49,287 bases of DNA, taken from positions 1-49,287 of the forward strand of contig MNEX01000101.1 of the NCBI GenBank assembly GCA_001917905.1, read 5' to 3'. Numbering within the stretch: position 1 is the first letter of the stretch; each line of letters begins with the position of its first letter. This DNA comes from Acidobacteria bacterium 13_1_40CM_65_14. Lineage in GTDB: Bacteria > Acidobacteriota > Vicinamibacteria > Vicinamibacterales > CAVVIG01. Positions 1-13,473 of the stretch are shown piece after piece. The translations under genes and the position numbers were made by a program. Under the pieces are notes generated by a model. That model made no database searches. It saw only the letters and a program-made list of their open reading frames with translations, and had not been told where the DNA came from.

Positions 1-2
1 GT

Positions 3-518
3 ACACGAGGTGTCACGCCTAACGCTGGCGCATCCGTGCAGTCTCAAATACGCGAAATCGAAAGGAGCCTGTATGTTGGAGAGCCGATCAAGCTGCAGGA
101 TGTAGCCGCACAGGGATTGACCCGACCAAGGTTCGTGATGATGATCAGCGTTTTGCTCGCCGTTGCTGCACTCCTCCTCGCATCGGTTGGCATCGGCGGC
201 GTCCTTTACTTCCTAACGACGCAACGGACCCACGAACTCGGCATACGGATGGCGCTCGGCAGTGATCGTACGCAACTCCGCCGAATGCTCATTATTCAGC
301 AGCTCACACCTGTCGCCGCAGGCATCGCAATTGGAACCGGAGCCGCTTATGTGTTCGCGCCATTGATGGCTGCGCAGCTGCATTCTGTCGCACCGCGAGA
401 TCTCGGTGGGTTCGCCGCGGCGGTCGGGGCCGTATTTCTCGCAGCAATCGTAGCGTGCTATCTCGCAGCGCGTCAGGCAACGAAAATCGAGGTTGTTCAA
501 GCGCTCCGGCGAGGATAA
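3..518 (+). CDS. ABC transporter permease, C-terminal part (MacB/ADOP type), cut by window edge
   Basis: This is the last ~170 residues of a MacB/FtsX-like permease. The frame is open to the left edge, so the listed GTG at 36 is not a real start. Three hydrophobic segments are visible. Between the first two lies the family motif 'THELGIRMALGS', and the end 'VVQALRRG' matches the usual terminus of acidobacterial duplicated orphan permeases (ADOP). The family acts in the inner membrane, in export or lipoprotein handling, with an ABC ATPase; no ATPase is visible here. A PadR remnant lies downstream, as is common for ADOP loci. Function of this copy is inferred only. Confidence 0.8.
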   Translation, partial: TRGVTPNAGASVQSQIREIERSLYVGEPIKLQDVAAQGLTRPRFVMMISVLLAVAALLLASVGIGGVLYFLTTQRTHELGIRMALGSDRTQLRRMLIIQQLTPVAAGIAIGTGAAYVFAPLMAAQLHSVAPRDLGGFAAAVGAVFLAAIVACYLAARQATKIEVVQALRRG

Positions 519-808
519 AGATTCAGCGACTCAACAACTGGGTGCGCAGGATCCCGATGCGGGTCGGCGGACGCCGGCCTTGATCGACATCGAGGCGCGC
601 GCCTCGCGCAAATCCTCGATCTTTTTGGGGAGGATCGTTGGCGCAATGTTTATGCGGGTGAACTCGAGGTGCGCCCACCACTGCCCCGGATTAGAGGTGA
701 TCAGCGGTCGGCACACCCTGGGCCACGACTCGGGACGAATCGCGACTGGCGCTCCATTGCGGAAGCCCGTCTGCGGCTGGCCGTCTTCGACGGCGCCGAA
801 GCTTGGTG
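519..808. other. gap without a recognisable gene
   Basis: No convincing ORF. The minus strand reads open through much of this stretch with protein-like text (for example 'NPGQWWAHLEF') that could be a remnant, but I do not recognise a family. A 16-bp word, GCAAATCCTCGATCTT, lies at 608-623 and again at 1132-1147. It flanks the PadR remnant as a direct repeat. Confidence 0.4.
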
Positions 809-853
809 TTGACAGCCGACACCAGCCGGGATTAGTGTCGTCATTCGACACTA
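809..853 (+). promoter_or_regulatory. promoter with perfect palindromic operator for the PadR remnant
   Basis: TTGACA at 809-814 is followed after 18 bases by TAGTGT at 833-838, a good sigma-70-like pair. The -10 is covered by a perfect inverted repeat, TAGTGTCG-tcatt-CGACACTA (833-853), ending on the A of the ATG. PadR regulators bind such dyads and often control themselves. The site is intact although the gene behind it is not. Confidence 0.6.
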
Positions 854-1086
854 TGGCTCGACACACTGTCCCCGACCTTCTGCCGGGCACGCTCGACCTG
901 CTCATCCTGCGGACGCTGCAGACCGACTCGCTGCACGGCTGGGCGATCTCCGAGCGCATCCAGCAAATCTCCCAGGACGTCCTCCAGGTCAACCTGGTCA
1001 TCGTCACGTCCTGCGCGCTGGCCGTGTCCGTTCCCGCGCTGCGCGCTGCTTGCATCGATCCGATCGCGACGCTCAGAAAGGACTGA
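853..1086 (+). pseudogene. PadR regulator N-terminus fused to an ADOP permease C-terminus (deletion remnant)
   Basis: The ORF from ATG 853 gives 77 residues. The first ~47 are a typical PadR winged-helix start ('LLPGTLDLLILRTL', 'HGWAISERIQQIS', 'DVLQVN'). PadR then stops mid-domain, before the usual 'SLYPAL' recognition helix. The remainder ('ALRAACIDPIATLRKD') is the C-terminal signature of an ADOP permease, joined in frame. The simplest reading is one deletion that removed the rest of padR and almost all of an adjacent permease gene. Promoter and operator remain. A folded DNA-binding protein is unlikely. A chimeric short peptide may still be made. Confidence 0.7.
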
Positions 1087-1396
1087 GCCGAGCCCACGGT
1101 GCGAGTAGTGAGCAGTACACGCCCACGCCTCGCAAATCCTCGATCTTCTTGAAAGGCTCGTTCTTCTGTCGAAGTCGCGAAGGCGTCCGGCATGCGGACG
1201 AGCCATGCTCGCGTCTTGAGGCTCGGCCGGAGACTTCCGTGCGCGCGAAACCAGTGAACGACCTACGTGCCCAAGAACGTGAGCCTTGGGGGAAGGTCTC
1301 AGCTCGGTGGGGTCTCCGTCCGTCCACCATCCGTCCATCGCAGGACGGACGAGACGGCCAGCGACTTCGCGATGTCGATCTTTTTCTAAGGAATTT
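1087..1396. other. gap without a recognisable gene
   Basis: Several overlapping ORFs exist on both strands, but none resembles a known family or has a clear ribosome binding site. It holds the second copy of the 16-bp word GCAAATCCTCGATCTT (1132-1147), whose other copy is at 608-623. Confidence 0.4.
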
Positions 1397-1472
1397 TGGA
1401 GCCGGCGATCGGACTTGAACCGATGACCTGCTGATTACGAATCAGCTGCTCTACCAACTGAGCTACGCCGGC
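1397..1472 (-). tRNA. tRNA-Thr (anticodon CGT)
   Basis: Read on the minus strand, the 76-nt gene starts GCCGGCG and ends CGCCGGC-T-CCA, with CCA encoded. The acceptor stem is fully paired. The D arm (GCTCAGTTGGTAGAGC), the anticodon arm GCTGA-TTCGTAA-TCAGC and the T arm with GTTCAAG are all present. Anticodon CGT reads threonine codon ACG. A TAAGAT hexamer lies 15 bases upstream (1488-1493) as a possible -10. Confidence 0.95.
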
Positions 1473-1530
1473 CTCGGACGGGATCCAATCTTAGCACGGG
1501 ATTTTGCATCGGCCTCCGGTGGAGGCATGC

Positions 1531-1872
1531 ATGGATCCCCAAGTGATCATCATCGGCGCGCAGGACACGCTCACGGTCCGACGCGTCTTCGGCGATCCCA
1601 TCCAGACCGACGGCATCACGATGATTCCGGTCGCCAGCGTCGCGGGCGGTGGCGGCGGCGGCCGTGGAGAAAGCGGAGAGCGGGGCGCCGGTTTCGGCGT
1701 CAAGGCGCGGCCGGCCGGCGTCTACGTCATCCGTGACGGCGAGGCGCGATGGCGTCCGGCCGTGGACGTGAACCGCATCATTCTCGGCGGACAACTCGTC
1801 GCCATCACCGCGCTCATCACGCTGCGGCCGATCCTCATGCGCTGGCTCAGTGGGCGGACTGCCGCTGGATGA
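1531..1872 (+). CDS. GerW/YtfJ-family protein
   Basis: 113 residues from ATG 1531, chosen because GGTGGAGG sits just before it; the TTG at 1504 is too early. The family core is visible: 'VFGDPIQTDGITMIPVASV', a glycine-rich segment, 'GFGVKARPAGVYVI', then a short hydrophobic tail. In Firmicutes the homolog YtfJ/GerW is a spore protein, but the family is widespread in non-sporulating bacteria where its role is unknown. No sporulation gene is nearby. Transcribed away from the tRNA. Confidence 0.75.
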   Translation: MDPQVIIIGAQDTLTVRRVFGDPIQTDGITMIPVASVAGGGGGGRGESGERGAGFGVKARPAGVYVIRDGEARWRPAVDVNRIILGGQLVAITALITLRPILMRWLSGRTAAG

Positions 1873-1899
1873 GCTCGCGCGGAGTATGCTGACCGGGAC

Positions 1900-2316
1900 G
1901 TGGTGGCCACTCACAGACGCGACGTCGCCACGAAAGGGCAGGGCGACGCGCACGACATCACCGATCTCGTGTCATCCGCCGTCGCGGAGTCCGCGTGCGC
2001 GGCCGGCCTCGTCACGATCTTCGTCGTCGGATCGACCGCCGCGGTGACGACCATCGAGTTCGAGCCGGGCGCGGTCGCGGACTTGAATCGCCTCTTCGAA
2101 GAGATCGCGCCTCGCCACGATGAGTATCGTCATCATCTCCGATGGGGCGACGACAACGGATCGAGTCACGTCCGCGCGGCGCTGCTCGGACCATCGCTCA
2201 CCGTGCCGTTCGCGGACCATAAGCTGCTCCTCGGCACGTGGCAGCAGATCATGCTGCTCGAGCTCGACACGCGTCCGCGCAAGCGCGAGATCGTGGTGCA
2301 GGTTGTCGGAGAGTAA
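1900..2316 (+). CDS. YjbQ/UPF0047 family protein
   Basis: 138 residues. Recognised by the UPF0047 pattern: 'DITDLVSSAVAES', 'GLVTIFVVGSTAAVTTIE', 'HVRAALLGPSLTVPF', 'LGTWQQIMLLELD', ending 'EIVVQVVGE'. The E. coli homolog YjbQ has weak thiamine-phosphate synthase activity; the physiological role of the family is unclear. The start is GTG 1900. A TATGCT hexamer lies 9 bases upstream (1885-1890), so the transcript may be nearly leaderless. No thiamine gene is nearby. Confidence 0.8.
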   Translation: MVATHRRDVATKGQGDAHDITDLVSSAVAESACAAGLVTIFVVGSTAAVTTIEFEPGAVADLNRLFEEIAPRHDEYRHHLRWGDDNGSSHVRAALLGPSLTVPFADHKLLLGTWQQIMLLELDTRPRKREIVVQVVGE

Positions 2317-2321
2317 GCGAC

Positions 2322-2404
2322 GTTCTGTTCTGGATACGCGCGAGCACCACAGTGCGAGCGCGTCTGCGAGCGGGGGTGGGGCCCCGCGACATGTTAAGTA
2401 AAGT
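2322..2404 (+). repeat. family A repeat (GGGGGTGGGGCCCC element)
   Basis: Begins GTTCTGTTCTGGATACGCG, has a palindrome-like centre (CGAGCACCACAGTGCGAGCGCG), then GGGGGTGGGGCCCCGCG, and ends AGTAAAG. Near-identical elements lie at 15476-15553 and 27015-27093, with related ones at 14774 and 38786. The end of this copy contains the ATG of the next gene. Confidence 0.7.
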
Positions 2405-2627
2405 CGAATGTTACGCCGGATACAAGGGCGAGCAGACGCCGCGCGCCATCGTGCTGGGCGACCGGCGGGTGACGGTCGTAGACATGCTCGATCAATGGCT
2501 TGCGCCGGATCACCGCTACTTCAAAATCCGGGGCGACGACGGCGACGTCTACATCGTCCGACAGGACGTCGCATCGGGCGAGTGGACGTTGACGATGTTC
2601 GAGCGGCAGCGAACGACCAACGACTAA
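2391..2627 (+). CDS. small conserved hypothetical protein
   Basis: 78 residues from ATG 2391. Upstream codons of the track ORF are repeat sequence, so I reject its longer start. The protein is soluble, with features such as 'VTVVDMLDQW', 'YFKIRGDDGDVYIVRQD' and 'EWTLTMFER'. This pattern resembles small uncharacterised cytoplasmic proteins of acidobacteria. No catalytic motif or membrane segment. The C-terminal 'RQRTTND' is encoded by the start of a short-unit repeat. Function unknown. Confidence 0.6.
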   Translation: MLSKVECYAGYKGEQTPRAIVLGDRRVTVVDMLDQWLAPDHRYFKIRGDDGDVYIVRQDVASGEWTLTMFERQRTTND

Positions 2628-2654
2628 CAACCGACGACTAAACACCGACGACTA
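2608..2654. repeat. family B short-unit array (ACGACTAA units)
   Basis: Tandem degenerate copies of a word like CCAACGACTAACAA. It covers the 3' end of the preceding gene and the 3' end of the convergent gene. The same word recurs in the long hairpin at 23793-23949. Confidence 0.6.
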
Positions 2655-3080
2655 TCGCAGCTCGGTCCACACCTCGCGGCGCACGAGATCGCGGAGCGTC
2701 GACGCGCGCTCGCTGTTCGCCTTGCGTCGGGCTTCGTCGGGCACGACGCGCGCGGTCGCCGCGTCGAGTCCCGCGCTCAGATTCTCAGCCGCGGACGCGT
2801 CCTTCAAACGAAACACGCGCAGGTGCGTCCAGTCGGTGGTGATGCCTGATGCGGGCATGACCGTTCGCACTTCCTCGAACACGCCGGCGCGGCGCGCGTC
2901 CTCGTCGATCGGTTCGGCCACCGTCTTGATGTAGTCGTTGTAGGCGTCGAGCATCCCGGGCTTCGCGCGCCAGTAGTATGCAACGAACACGGCGCCACGA
3001 GCGGGGGCCGGCTGCTGTCGGTCGATTCCCATCGTGCACAACGACGCGAACATCAGCGCGATCAGCGTGACGCGTTTCAT
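2652..3080 (-). CDS. secreted hypothetical protein, third gene of the sulfite-oxidation-like operon
   Basis: 142 residues with an N-terminal signal ('VTLIALMFASLCTMG'). The mature part, with 'GAVFVAYYWRAKPGMLDAYNDYI', suggests a small alpha-beta barrel-type fold, but I do not recognise a family. Its ATG overlaps the cytochrome c stop by four bases, so the two are translationally coupled. Context places it in the cell envelope beside the cytochrome and molybdenum subunit. Function unknown. Confidence 0.7.
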   Translation of the reverse strand: MKRVTLIALMFASLCTMGIDRQQPAPARGAVFVAYYWRAKPGMLDAYNDYIKTVAEPIDEDARRAGVFEEVRTVMPASGITTDWTHLRVFRLKDASAAENLSAGLDAATARVVPDEARRKANSERASTLRDLVRREVWTELR

Positions 3081-3655
3081 TGATGTTGCGACCGCTTCTT
3101 TGGCGAAGCTCCGACATCAGGCCGCGGATCCGATGTGAATCCGTCTCGGTTCGGCATCTTGATCTGCGGAAGGGTCGTCTCGTTCAGCACGTCGTGTTCG
3201 CCGACGATGCCGTTCAGGAAGAGCACGTAGGCCGTCGTCGCATACACCTCGTCGGGCATCATCGTGCTGGGATGATCGAATGGCATCGCACGATTGATGT
3301 AATCCCAGAGCGTCGTCGCGTAGGGCCAGTAGCTGCCGACGGTCTTCTGCGGCCGCGACGTCGTCAGCGATCCCTGACCGCCGGCCAGTACATCCTGCGG
3401 ACCCTCTTGGCCGGTTGGCCCGTGACATGTCTCGCAGCGGCGTGTGTAGACCTCTTTGCCCGCGGCTGCGGTGCCGCTGCCGTGAATCAGCCCTTTGCCG
3501 TCCGGCGTCACCTCGATGTCGATCGCTTTCAGCTCCTCGGGTTTCGGCGCATGGCCGACGCCGAAGGTCGGCGATTGCGCGAACACCACGGCAGGGCTGC
3601 CAACGACGGCGGCCGCGCACATCAGCGCAGCGATCACATTACGCGCGGTTGCCAT
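3077..3655 (-). CDS. periplasmic c-type cytochrome (sulfite dehydrogenase electron acceptor candidate)
   Basis: 192 residues: signal peptide with 'ALMCAAAVVGSPAVVFAQ', then one haem-binding motif 'CETCH' near residue 74. A methionine in the 'RAMPFDHPSTMMPDE' region is a plausible distal ligand. Monohaem cytochromes next to SorA/SoxC-type molybdoenzymes (SorB, SoxD) take electrons from sulfite oxidation in the periplasm. It overlaps the molybdenum subunit ORF by 17 bases. If that subunit is truly broken, this cytochrome has lost its likely partner. SorB-like role is inference from context. Confidence 0.8.
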   Translation of the reverse strand: MATARNVIAALMCAAAVVGSPAVVFAQSPTFGVGHAPKPEELKAIDIEVTPDGKGLIHGSGTAAAGKEVYTRRCETCHGPTGQEGPQDVLAGGQGSLTTSRPQKTVGSYWPYATTLWDYINRAMPFDHPSTMMPDEVYATTAYVLFLNGIVGEHDVLNETTLPQIKMPNRDGFTSDPRPDVGASPKKRSQHQ

Positions 3656-4762
3656 TGGTGATCTTCCCGTCGGCCGCCACCTTCCACACCTGGATGCCGT
3701 TGTTGTGATACTGCGAGTTGACGCCGCGGACCTTTATGAGATCCGCGAGCGGCGGTTGCGTGTAGCCGGTGTCGTCAGTGCAGCGCGACGCGATCATCGC
3801 CTCACGGCCGTCCCACGTCCATGGCCACTGGAAGCGCGTGTGCGCGCGCGGCAGCACAGGCGTCTGCAACTCCGCCGGCACCCACGTCGCACCTCCGTCG
3901 ACGGTGATCTCGACGCGCGCGATCGTGCCGCGGCCCGACCACGCGATCCCGGTAATCTCGTAGCGTCCCGCTCCCGCCAACGTATCGCCGCCCGATGGCC
4001 TCGTGATGACCGACTTCGGCTCCATATCGAACGTGAACTGGCGTGCGGTGCCGTCCGGCATCAGGTCGGTGTACTTCGACGTCTCCTCGCGTGTCATCGC
4101 CGGTTCGGCTCGCCGTTCTGCGCATACGCGACGAGCGCGTCGTCCATCGCCTTCGTGATCGGGATGCTGCGCGCGAGCTTGCACGCATCGGCGCCTTCCG
4201 CGAGGATCCACGTCGCCTGCGGCTGCACGCCACATTCGCGCAACAACGTCGACACCGGTACGCCGGTCCACTCGCTGCAGCTCGTGAGCCCGTGAATCCG
4301 CTGCACATCGGATTCCGTGGAGCCGCCGCGCCACTCGCCGCCGCTGTTGCCGGAACATTCCAGGAAGTGGATCCGCGACACTGACGGCAAACGCTTCAGC
4401 TCGTCGACGGTAAACACCAGCGGTCGATCGACCAGACCGTGAACCGTCAGCGTGTGCGTCGCCGGATCGGTTTCCGGCACGCCCGCGTGATGCCGTTCAA
4501 AGTGAAGCGATGACGGCGTGATGATGCCGTACGTGTCGTGAAGCGGCGTGCCGCTCGACGCTTCCTCCAGCGGCACCTTGGTGTTCGTGTTGACGTGCCG
4601 TGCCGCCTTTTCAAAGCGCGACCGCGAGCCGTACGGGCTGACGGCCGCGCCGAGCGCATGCGGCTCGGCCGCCGGCGGTGCGGTCTTCGACCGGCACGCG
4701 ACGAGCGCCGCGCTCCACGCGGCGCCGAGACGGAGAAACCAGCGGCGCGAACGGGTTGTCAT
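3639..4762 (-). pseudogene. SorA/SoxC-type molybdopterin sulfite oxidase, internal deletion with frameshift
   Basis: Two ORFs in different frames form one sulfite oxidase family protein. The N-terminal part starts at ATG 4762, with a Tat motif 'RSRRWFLRLG' and a Cys that could be a lipobox. It carries the Mo-ligand cysteine in 'HFLECSGNSGGEW' and runs to 'AYAQNGEP' near 4110. The C-terminal part picks up at 'MTREETSKYTDLM' in another frame and includes the dimerisation domain. The family normally has ~35 residues between these points, including a conserved 'PGWEG..VKWL'-like segment. That stretch is absent and the frame shifts. Either a real inactivating deletion or an assembly error. Confidence 0.75.
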
Positions 4763-4810
4763 GATGAGGTCGGCCGCTATTCTACATCTGGCATTGGCGC
4801 AATCTGGGAA

Positions 4811-4860
4811 CCGCAGAGCTCGCCGAGAACGCTGAGCAATCTCTGCGTACTCCGCGGTGG
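4811..4860. repeat. family B imperfect hairpin upstream of uvrA
   Basis: CCGCAGAGCTCGCCGAGAAC on the left and CTCTGCGTACTCCGCGG on the right form an imperfect inverted repeat. The word GAGAACGCTGAGCA recurs at 14481-14495. Confidence 0.45.
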
Positions 4861-4954
4861 CGCCCCCGAGATCGTCAGACACGGCGGTCGCGGTTGCCTC
4901 GGCCGACACGCTGCGCTACGATGGGTGGTTTAAATCTCCCTAGGAAAGCCGACT

Positions 4955-7916
<2,962 letters not shown>

Positions 7917-7933
<17 letters not shown>

Positions 7934-9251
7934 CACGAGGAACGCAAAGACCGCGAAGACCGCAAAGCCAAGGACTGTCTTTGCGCTCTTTGCGGCCTTT
8001 GCGTTCTTTGTTCCGGGCGGTCCCGTCACTCCCGCTCTCGGCGCGCAAGTACCCTTCGAACAGGCCCTCCGCGATTTGACGAGTGCCGACGCCGGCGCAC
8101 GCGTTCGCGCGGCGCAGATGCTCAAAGAAGCGGCGTATCCGGACGCGGCGCTGCCGCTCGCGCCGCTCGTCACCGATCCCGAAGACGACGTTCAGCTCGA
8201 AGCGATCGCCGCGGAGCTGAACATTTTTCTCGCCGAGAAGATCGTCGTCCGCAAGCGCGTCGGGTTCATCGTCGAAGTGCGAAACCAGATCGTCGCCGCA
8301 GCGGCGTTTGCCTCGGGCCCGCTCGCCATCGGTCCGCGACCGGTCCCGGCGGAGGTGCTCTCGGCGCTACGCGCCGGCGCGCGCGACGAGAATCCGCGCG
8401 TCGCGCTCGAGGCGCTCTACGCCTTCGGCGTGCTCGCGGTGCAGCCCGGCGGCGCCGCGCGCCGCGACATGCTGCGCGCTGCGGGTCCCGTGCTCACGGC
8501 GTTGACCGGCGCGGCGGATCCGGCGCTCCGATATGCGGCGGTACGCGTCATCGGACGGGTGTTCGAAAAGCGATTGCAGGACGAGCCTGTCGATCAGACG
8601 GTCGGCGACGCGATCATCACGCTCCTCAACGAGAAGGATCGCACCCTGAAGGTCGCCGCGATGCAGGCGCTCGGTGCGATGCGGTACGAGCGCTCAGTCC
8701 AGGCGCTCATCGAGCTGTTTCAGTACTACGGCAAAGGCGATGAGGCGGCGGCCGCGCTCGACGCGCTGGCGCGGATCGGCCACGCGTCGGCGGTGCCGTT
8801 GTTCACCGCGCAGTTGCAGACGAGGAACGCGCCGTTGCGCGGCATCGCCGTCGAAGGGCTTGCGCGTCTCGGCGATCGCACGAAGCTCGCCGACGTCCAG
8901 ACGGCGATGGGCGGCGAGCGCAACGACAGCGTGCTGCTGGCCGGCGCCTTTGCGTCGGCCATGCTGGCGAACACGCCGATCGATGCGATCACCGAAGCGC
9001 TGGCGCGGCCCAAGCTGCGCGATCGGGCCAAGCAGTACCTCGTCGAGATGGCAGCCGGACGTCCGGCGATCTTGACGCGGCAGGCACAGGATCCCGACGC
9101 GCGCATCCGAGCCGACGTCGCCGACGTGCTCGGCCTGGCCGGCGATCCGGCGGCGCTGCCGCTCGCCGAGTCGCTGCAAAAGGACAACGATCCGCAGGTC
9201 GCGCGTGCGGCCGAACGTGCCGTGGCTCGCCTCAAACAGGCCGCTTCGTAG
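7917..9251 (+). CDS. secreted HEAT-repeat protein
   Basis: 444 residues, starting 17 bases inside the uvrA end. After a signal-like segment ('VFALFAAFAFFV' then 'ALGAQ' as cleavage region) comes an alpha-solenoid of repeated ~31-residue helical pairs. Examples are 'RVRAAQMLKEAAYPDAALPL', 'RYAAVRVIGRVFEKRL' and 'KVAAMQALGAMRYERSVQAL'. Such proteins are scaffolds; the ligand is unknown. The whole N-terminal segment including the hydrophobic core is encoded by a short-unit hairpin (7937-8014), so the signal peptide seems to be made from repeat DNA. Start choice is the main uncertainty, as no other start gives a signal. Confidence 0.75.
7937..8014. repeat. family B hairpin (AACGCAAAG units)
   Basis: Left arm AACGCAAAGACCGCGAAGAC and following; right arm is its reverse complement (TCTTTGCGCTCTTTGCGGCC and following), about 28 bases per arm with few mismatches. 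The same word builds hairpins at 20020-20112 and 27661-27730. Here it encodes the signal-peptide region of the HEAT protein. Confidence 0.75.
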
Positions 9252-9259
9252 GCTGAATC

Positions 9260-9345
9260 AACACCAAGGACACCATGGACACAAAGGTCAAACGCCGTAC
9301 GGCTGATCCTTTGTGTTCTTTGTGCCCGTTGTGTTCGCTGTGCCT
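9260..9345. repeat. family B hairpin (GGACACAAA units)
   Basis: Left arm ACCAAGGACACCATGGACAC, right arm TCCTTTGTGTTCTTTGTGCC and following, separated by a ~17-base loop. It fills the gap between the HEAT gene and the glycosylase and abuts the GTG start of the latter. The same word is used at 29401 and 30965. Confidence 0.7.
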
Positions 9346-9963
9346 GTGAAGTTATCCCGCGCTTTCTACGATCGTCCGACCCTCGACGTCGCACGCGATC
9401 TCCTCGGCAAGGTCCTCGTCCACAATCGCCGCGGCGTCGTCACGAGCGGCGCGATCGTCGAAGTCGAGGCGTACGTCGGCGAGTCCGATCCCGCGTGCCA
9501 CGCCGCGCCCGGTCCGACGCGGCGCAACGAACCGCTCTACGGCGTCCCCGGTCATGCCTACGTCTACCTGAACTACGGCATCCACGCGCTGGTGAACGTC
9601 GTCACCGAAGCGCACGGCTCGCCGGCGGCCGTGCTGATCCGCGCGCTCGATCCGCTCGATGGCGTCGACGTGATGCGCCGCCGCCGCGCGCGTGCGATGA
9701 AAGGACGTCGATCGCGTCGCGAGGCGTCGGTGCTGCCGCAGCAGGCGCTCTGCCGCGGCCCCGGCAATCTGACGATGGCGATGGGGATTACGCTGGCGGA
9801 GAACCGGCTCGATCTCCTCGGGGATCGACTCTACGTGGAAGATCGCGGTCTTCGCGTCGGCGACATCGCGTGGGGATCGCGCATCGGCATCAGAGTCGGC
9901 ACCGAGCATCCGTGGCGTGCGTGGGTCAAAGGACACGCTGCCGTCTCGGGGCTGAAGGCTTGA
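9346..9963 (+). CDS. DNA-3-methyladenine glycosylase (AAG/MPG family)
   Basis: 205 residues from GTG 9346 ('KLSRAFYDRPTLDVARDLLG'); the longer track start lies in repeat DNA. The family removes alkylated purines such as 3-methyladenine and hypoxanthine, opening base excision repair. Key elements: 'GAIVEVEAYVGESDPACHA' with the catalytic Glu in 'VEAY', 'PGHAYVYLNYGIH', 'AVLIRALDP' and 'CRGPGNLTMAMGI'. Length is normal for the monofunctional family. The gene lies downstream of uvrA, grouping two repair genes, but the hairpin between suggests separate expression. Confidence 0.93.
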   Translation: MKLSRAFYDRPTLDVARDLLGKVLVHNRRGVVTSGAIVEVEAYVGESDPACHAAPGPTRRNEPLYGVPGHAYVYLNYGIHALVNVVTEAHGSPAAVLIRALDPLDGVDVMRRRRARAMKGRRSRREASVLPQQALCRGPGNLTMAMGITLAENRLDLLGDRLYVEDRGLRVGDIAWGSRIGIRVGTEHPWRAWVKGHAAVSGLKA

Positions 9964-9977
9964 TAGCCCACGGGCTG

Positions 9978-10676
9978 TTAGCCCTTGTTCGTTCGAAGCC
10001 CGCTCGGTCCCACCATGTTCAGCACGTCGTGACACCCGTGGAACCTCGCCCACCAGAGCGCGTGCCAGCCGGCGATGGTGTCGGGCATGTCCATCTTCGG
10101 ATCGTGCGTTTTGAGCACGCGCACCGTTTCGGTCCGGCAGCCGCCGAGCAGCGGCCGATCGATGTCCGACAGCGCACCGCCTGACACCGCCTGCGACAGC
10201 GCCGTCGCGCCTCCGTAGCCGCGCGCCTGCGGGTCGGCGCCGTACTCGAGAAGCAGCTTGACGAACGACGGATCGATCTCGACGGCGGCCATCATCAGAG
10301 GCGTCGTGGAGTCGAGGCGCGCGTTGGGATCGGCGCCGCGCTCGAGCAGCAGGCGCACGGCGCCGACGCGCTGCGTGTGAATGGCGTGGAGAAGGGGCGT
10401 CCACCCGTTGCGCGTATCGCGCGCGTTGGGATCGGCGCCGGCGTCGAGGAGCGCCGTCATCGCCTCGACGGCGCCGTTTCGCGCGGCCCACATGAGCGGC
10501 GTCAGTCCGTCAGCATCGCGCTCGTCCGGTTGGTGTCCCTCGGCGAGCAGCTGGCGCACGGTGTCAACGGCGTTGCGGGCGGCGACGAGCGCCAGCGGCA
10601 CCATGGGCGCGTCGGCGCAGCCGGGCGCGGCGAGCAGCGCGTACCCCATTCCGACAAGCAGCATGAACCGGTGCAT
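9978..10676 (-). CDS. ankyrin-repeat protein with lipoprotein-like signal
   Basis: 232 residues from ATG 10676, chosen because GGAGGG lies 8 bases upstream and a signal starts there ('HRFMLLVGMGYALLAAPGC'). The Cys after 'AAPG' fits a lipobox. Four or so ankyrin repeats follow, with the usual 'DGLTPLMWAARNG', 'LLDAGADPNARD' and 'LLERGADPNAR' text. Ankyrin domains mediate protein binding; the partner is unknown. A good promoter with a dyad sits upstream. It converges with the glycosylase gene, with only 14 bases between stops. Confidence 0.85.
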   Translation of the reverse strand: MHRFMLLVGMGYALLAAPGCADAPMVPLALVAARNAVDTVRQLLAEGHQPDERDADGLTPLMWAARNGAVEAMTALLDAGADPNARDTRNGWTPLLHAIHTQRVGAVRLLLERGADPNARLDSTTPLMMAAVEIDPSFVKLLLEYGADPQARGYGGATALSQAVSGGALSDIDRPLLGGCRTETVRVLKTHDPKMDMPDTIAGWHALWWARFHGCHDVLNMVGPSGLRTNKG

Positions 10677-10695
10677 GACGACCCTCCAGTGGCCC

Positions 10696-10729
10696 ATCAT
10701 ACAAATAGTCCTTTTCAATGTAAAGGACT
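10696..10729 (-). promoter_or_regulatory. promoter with overlapping palindromic operator for the ankyrin gene
   Basis: On the minus strand TTTACA (10724-10719) is 17 bases from TATGAT (10701-10696). A perfect dyad AGTCCTTT-N7-AAAGGACT (10707-10729) spans the -35 and part of the spacer, a typical repressor position. The regulator is not identified. Spacing and symmetry resemble PadR-type sites. Confidence 0.6.
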
Positions 10730-10766
10730 CTGAGCGAGCCGGGCGCACCTGCCAGGCTGAGTCGCG

Positions 10767-13400
<2,634 letters not shown>

Positions 13401-13406
13401 GACCTC

Positions 13407-13412
13407 AGTCTA
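13407..13412 (-). promoter_or_regulatory. leaderless-type -10 box for the aminopeptidase
   Basis: TAGACT on the minus strand ends 6 bases before the ATG at 13400, so transcription would begin at or next to the start codon. No clear -35. Confidence 0.4.
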
Positions 13413-13473
13413 GCGAGAAAAAGCGCCAACGGCCCGCGCGAGGCGCGAAGCCGCGGTATCCTCAATCCCACAC

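Noticed and set aside
493-1086. 197-residue ORF taken as one gene
   Set aside because: Only its last 77 residues resemble anything (PadR/permease fusion from ATG 853, with its own promoter); the rest has no family signal.
2238-2390. longer N-terminus of the small gene at 2391
   Set aside because: These codons are the 3' end of yjbQ in another frame and a family A repeat.
4801-4954. unusual regulatory RNA upstream of uvrA
   Set aside because: Only a weak imperfect hairpin of the family B type and a possible TACGAT -10; no SOS box seen.
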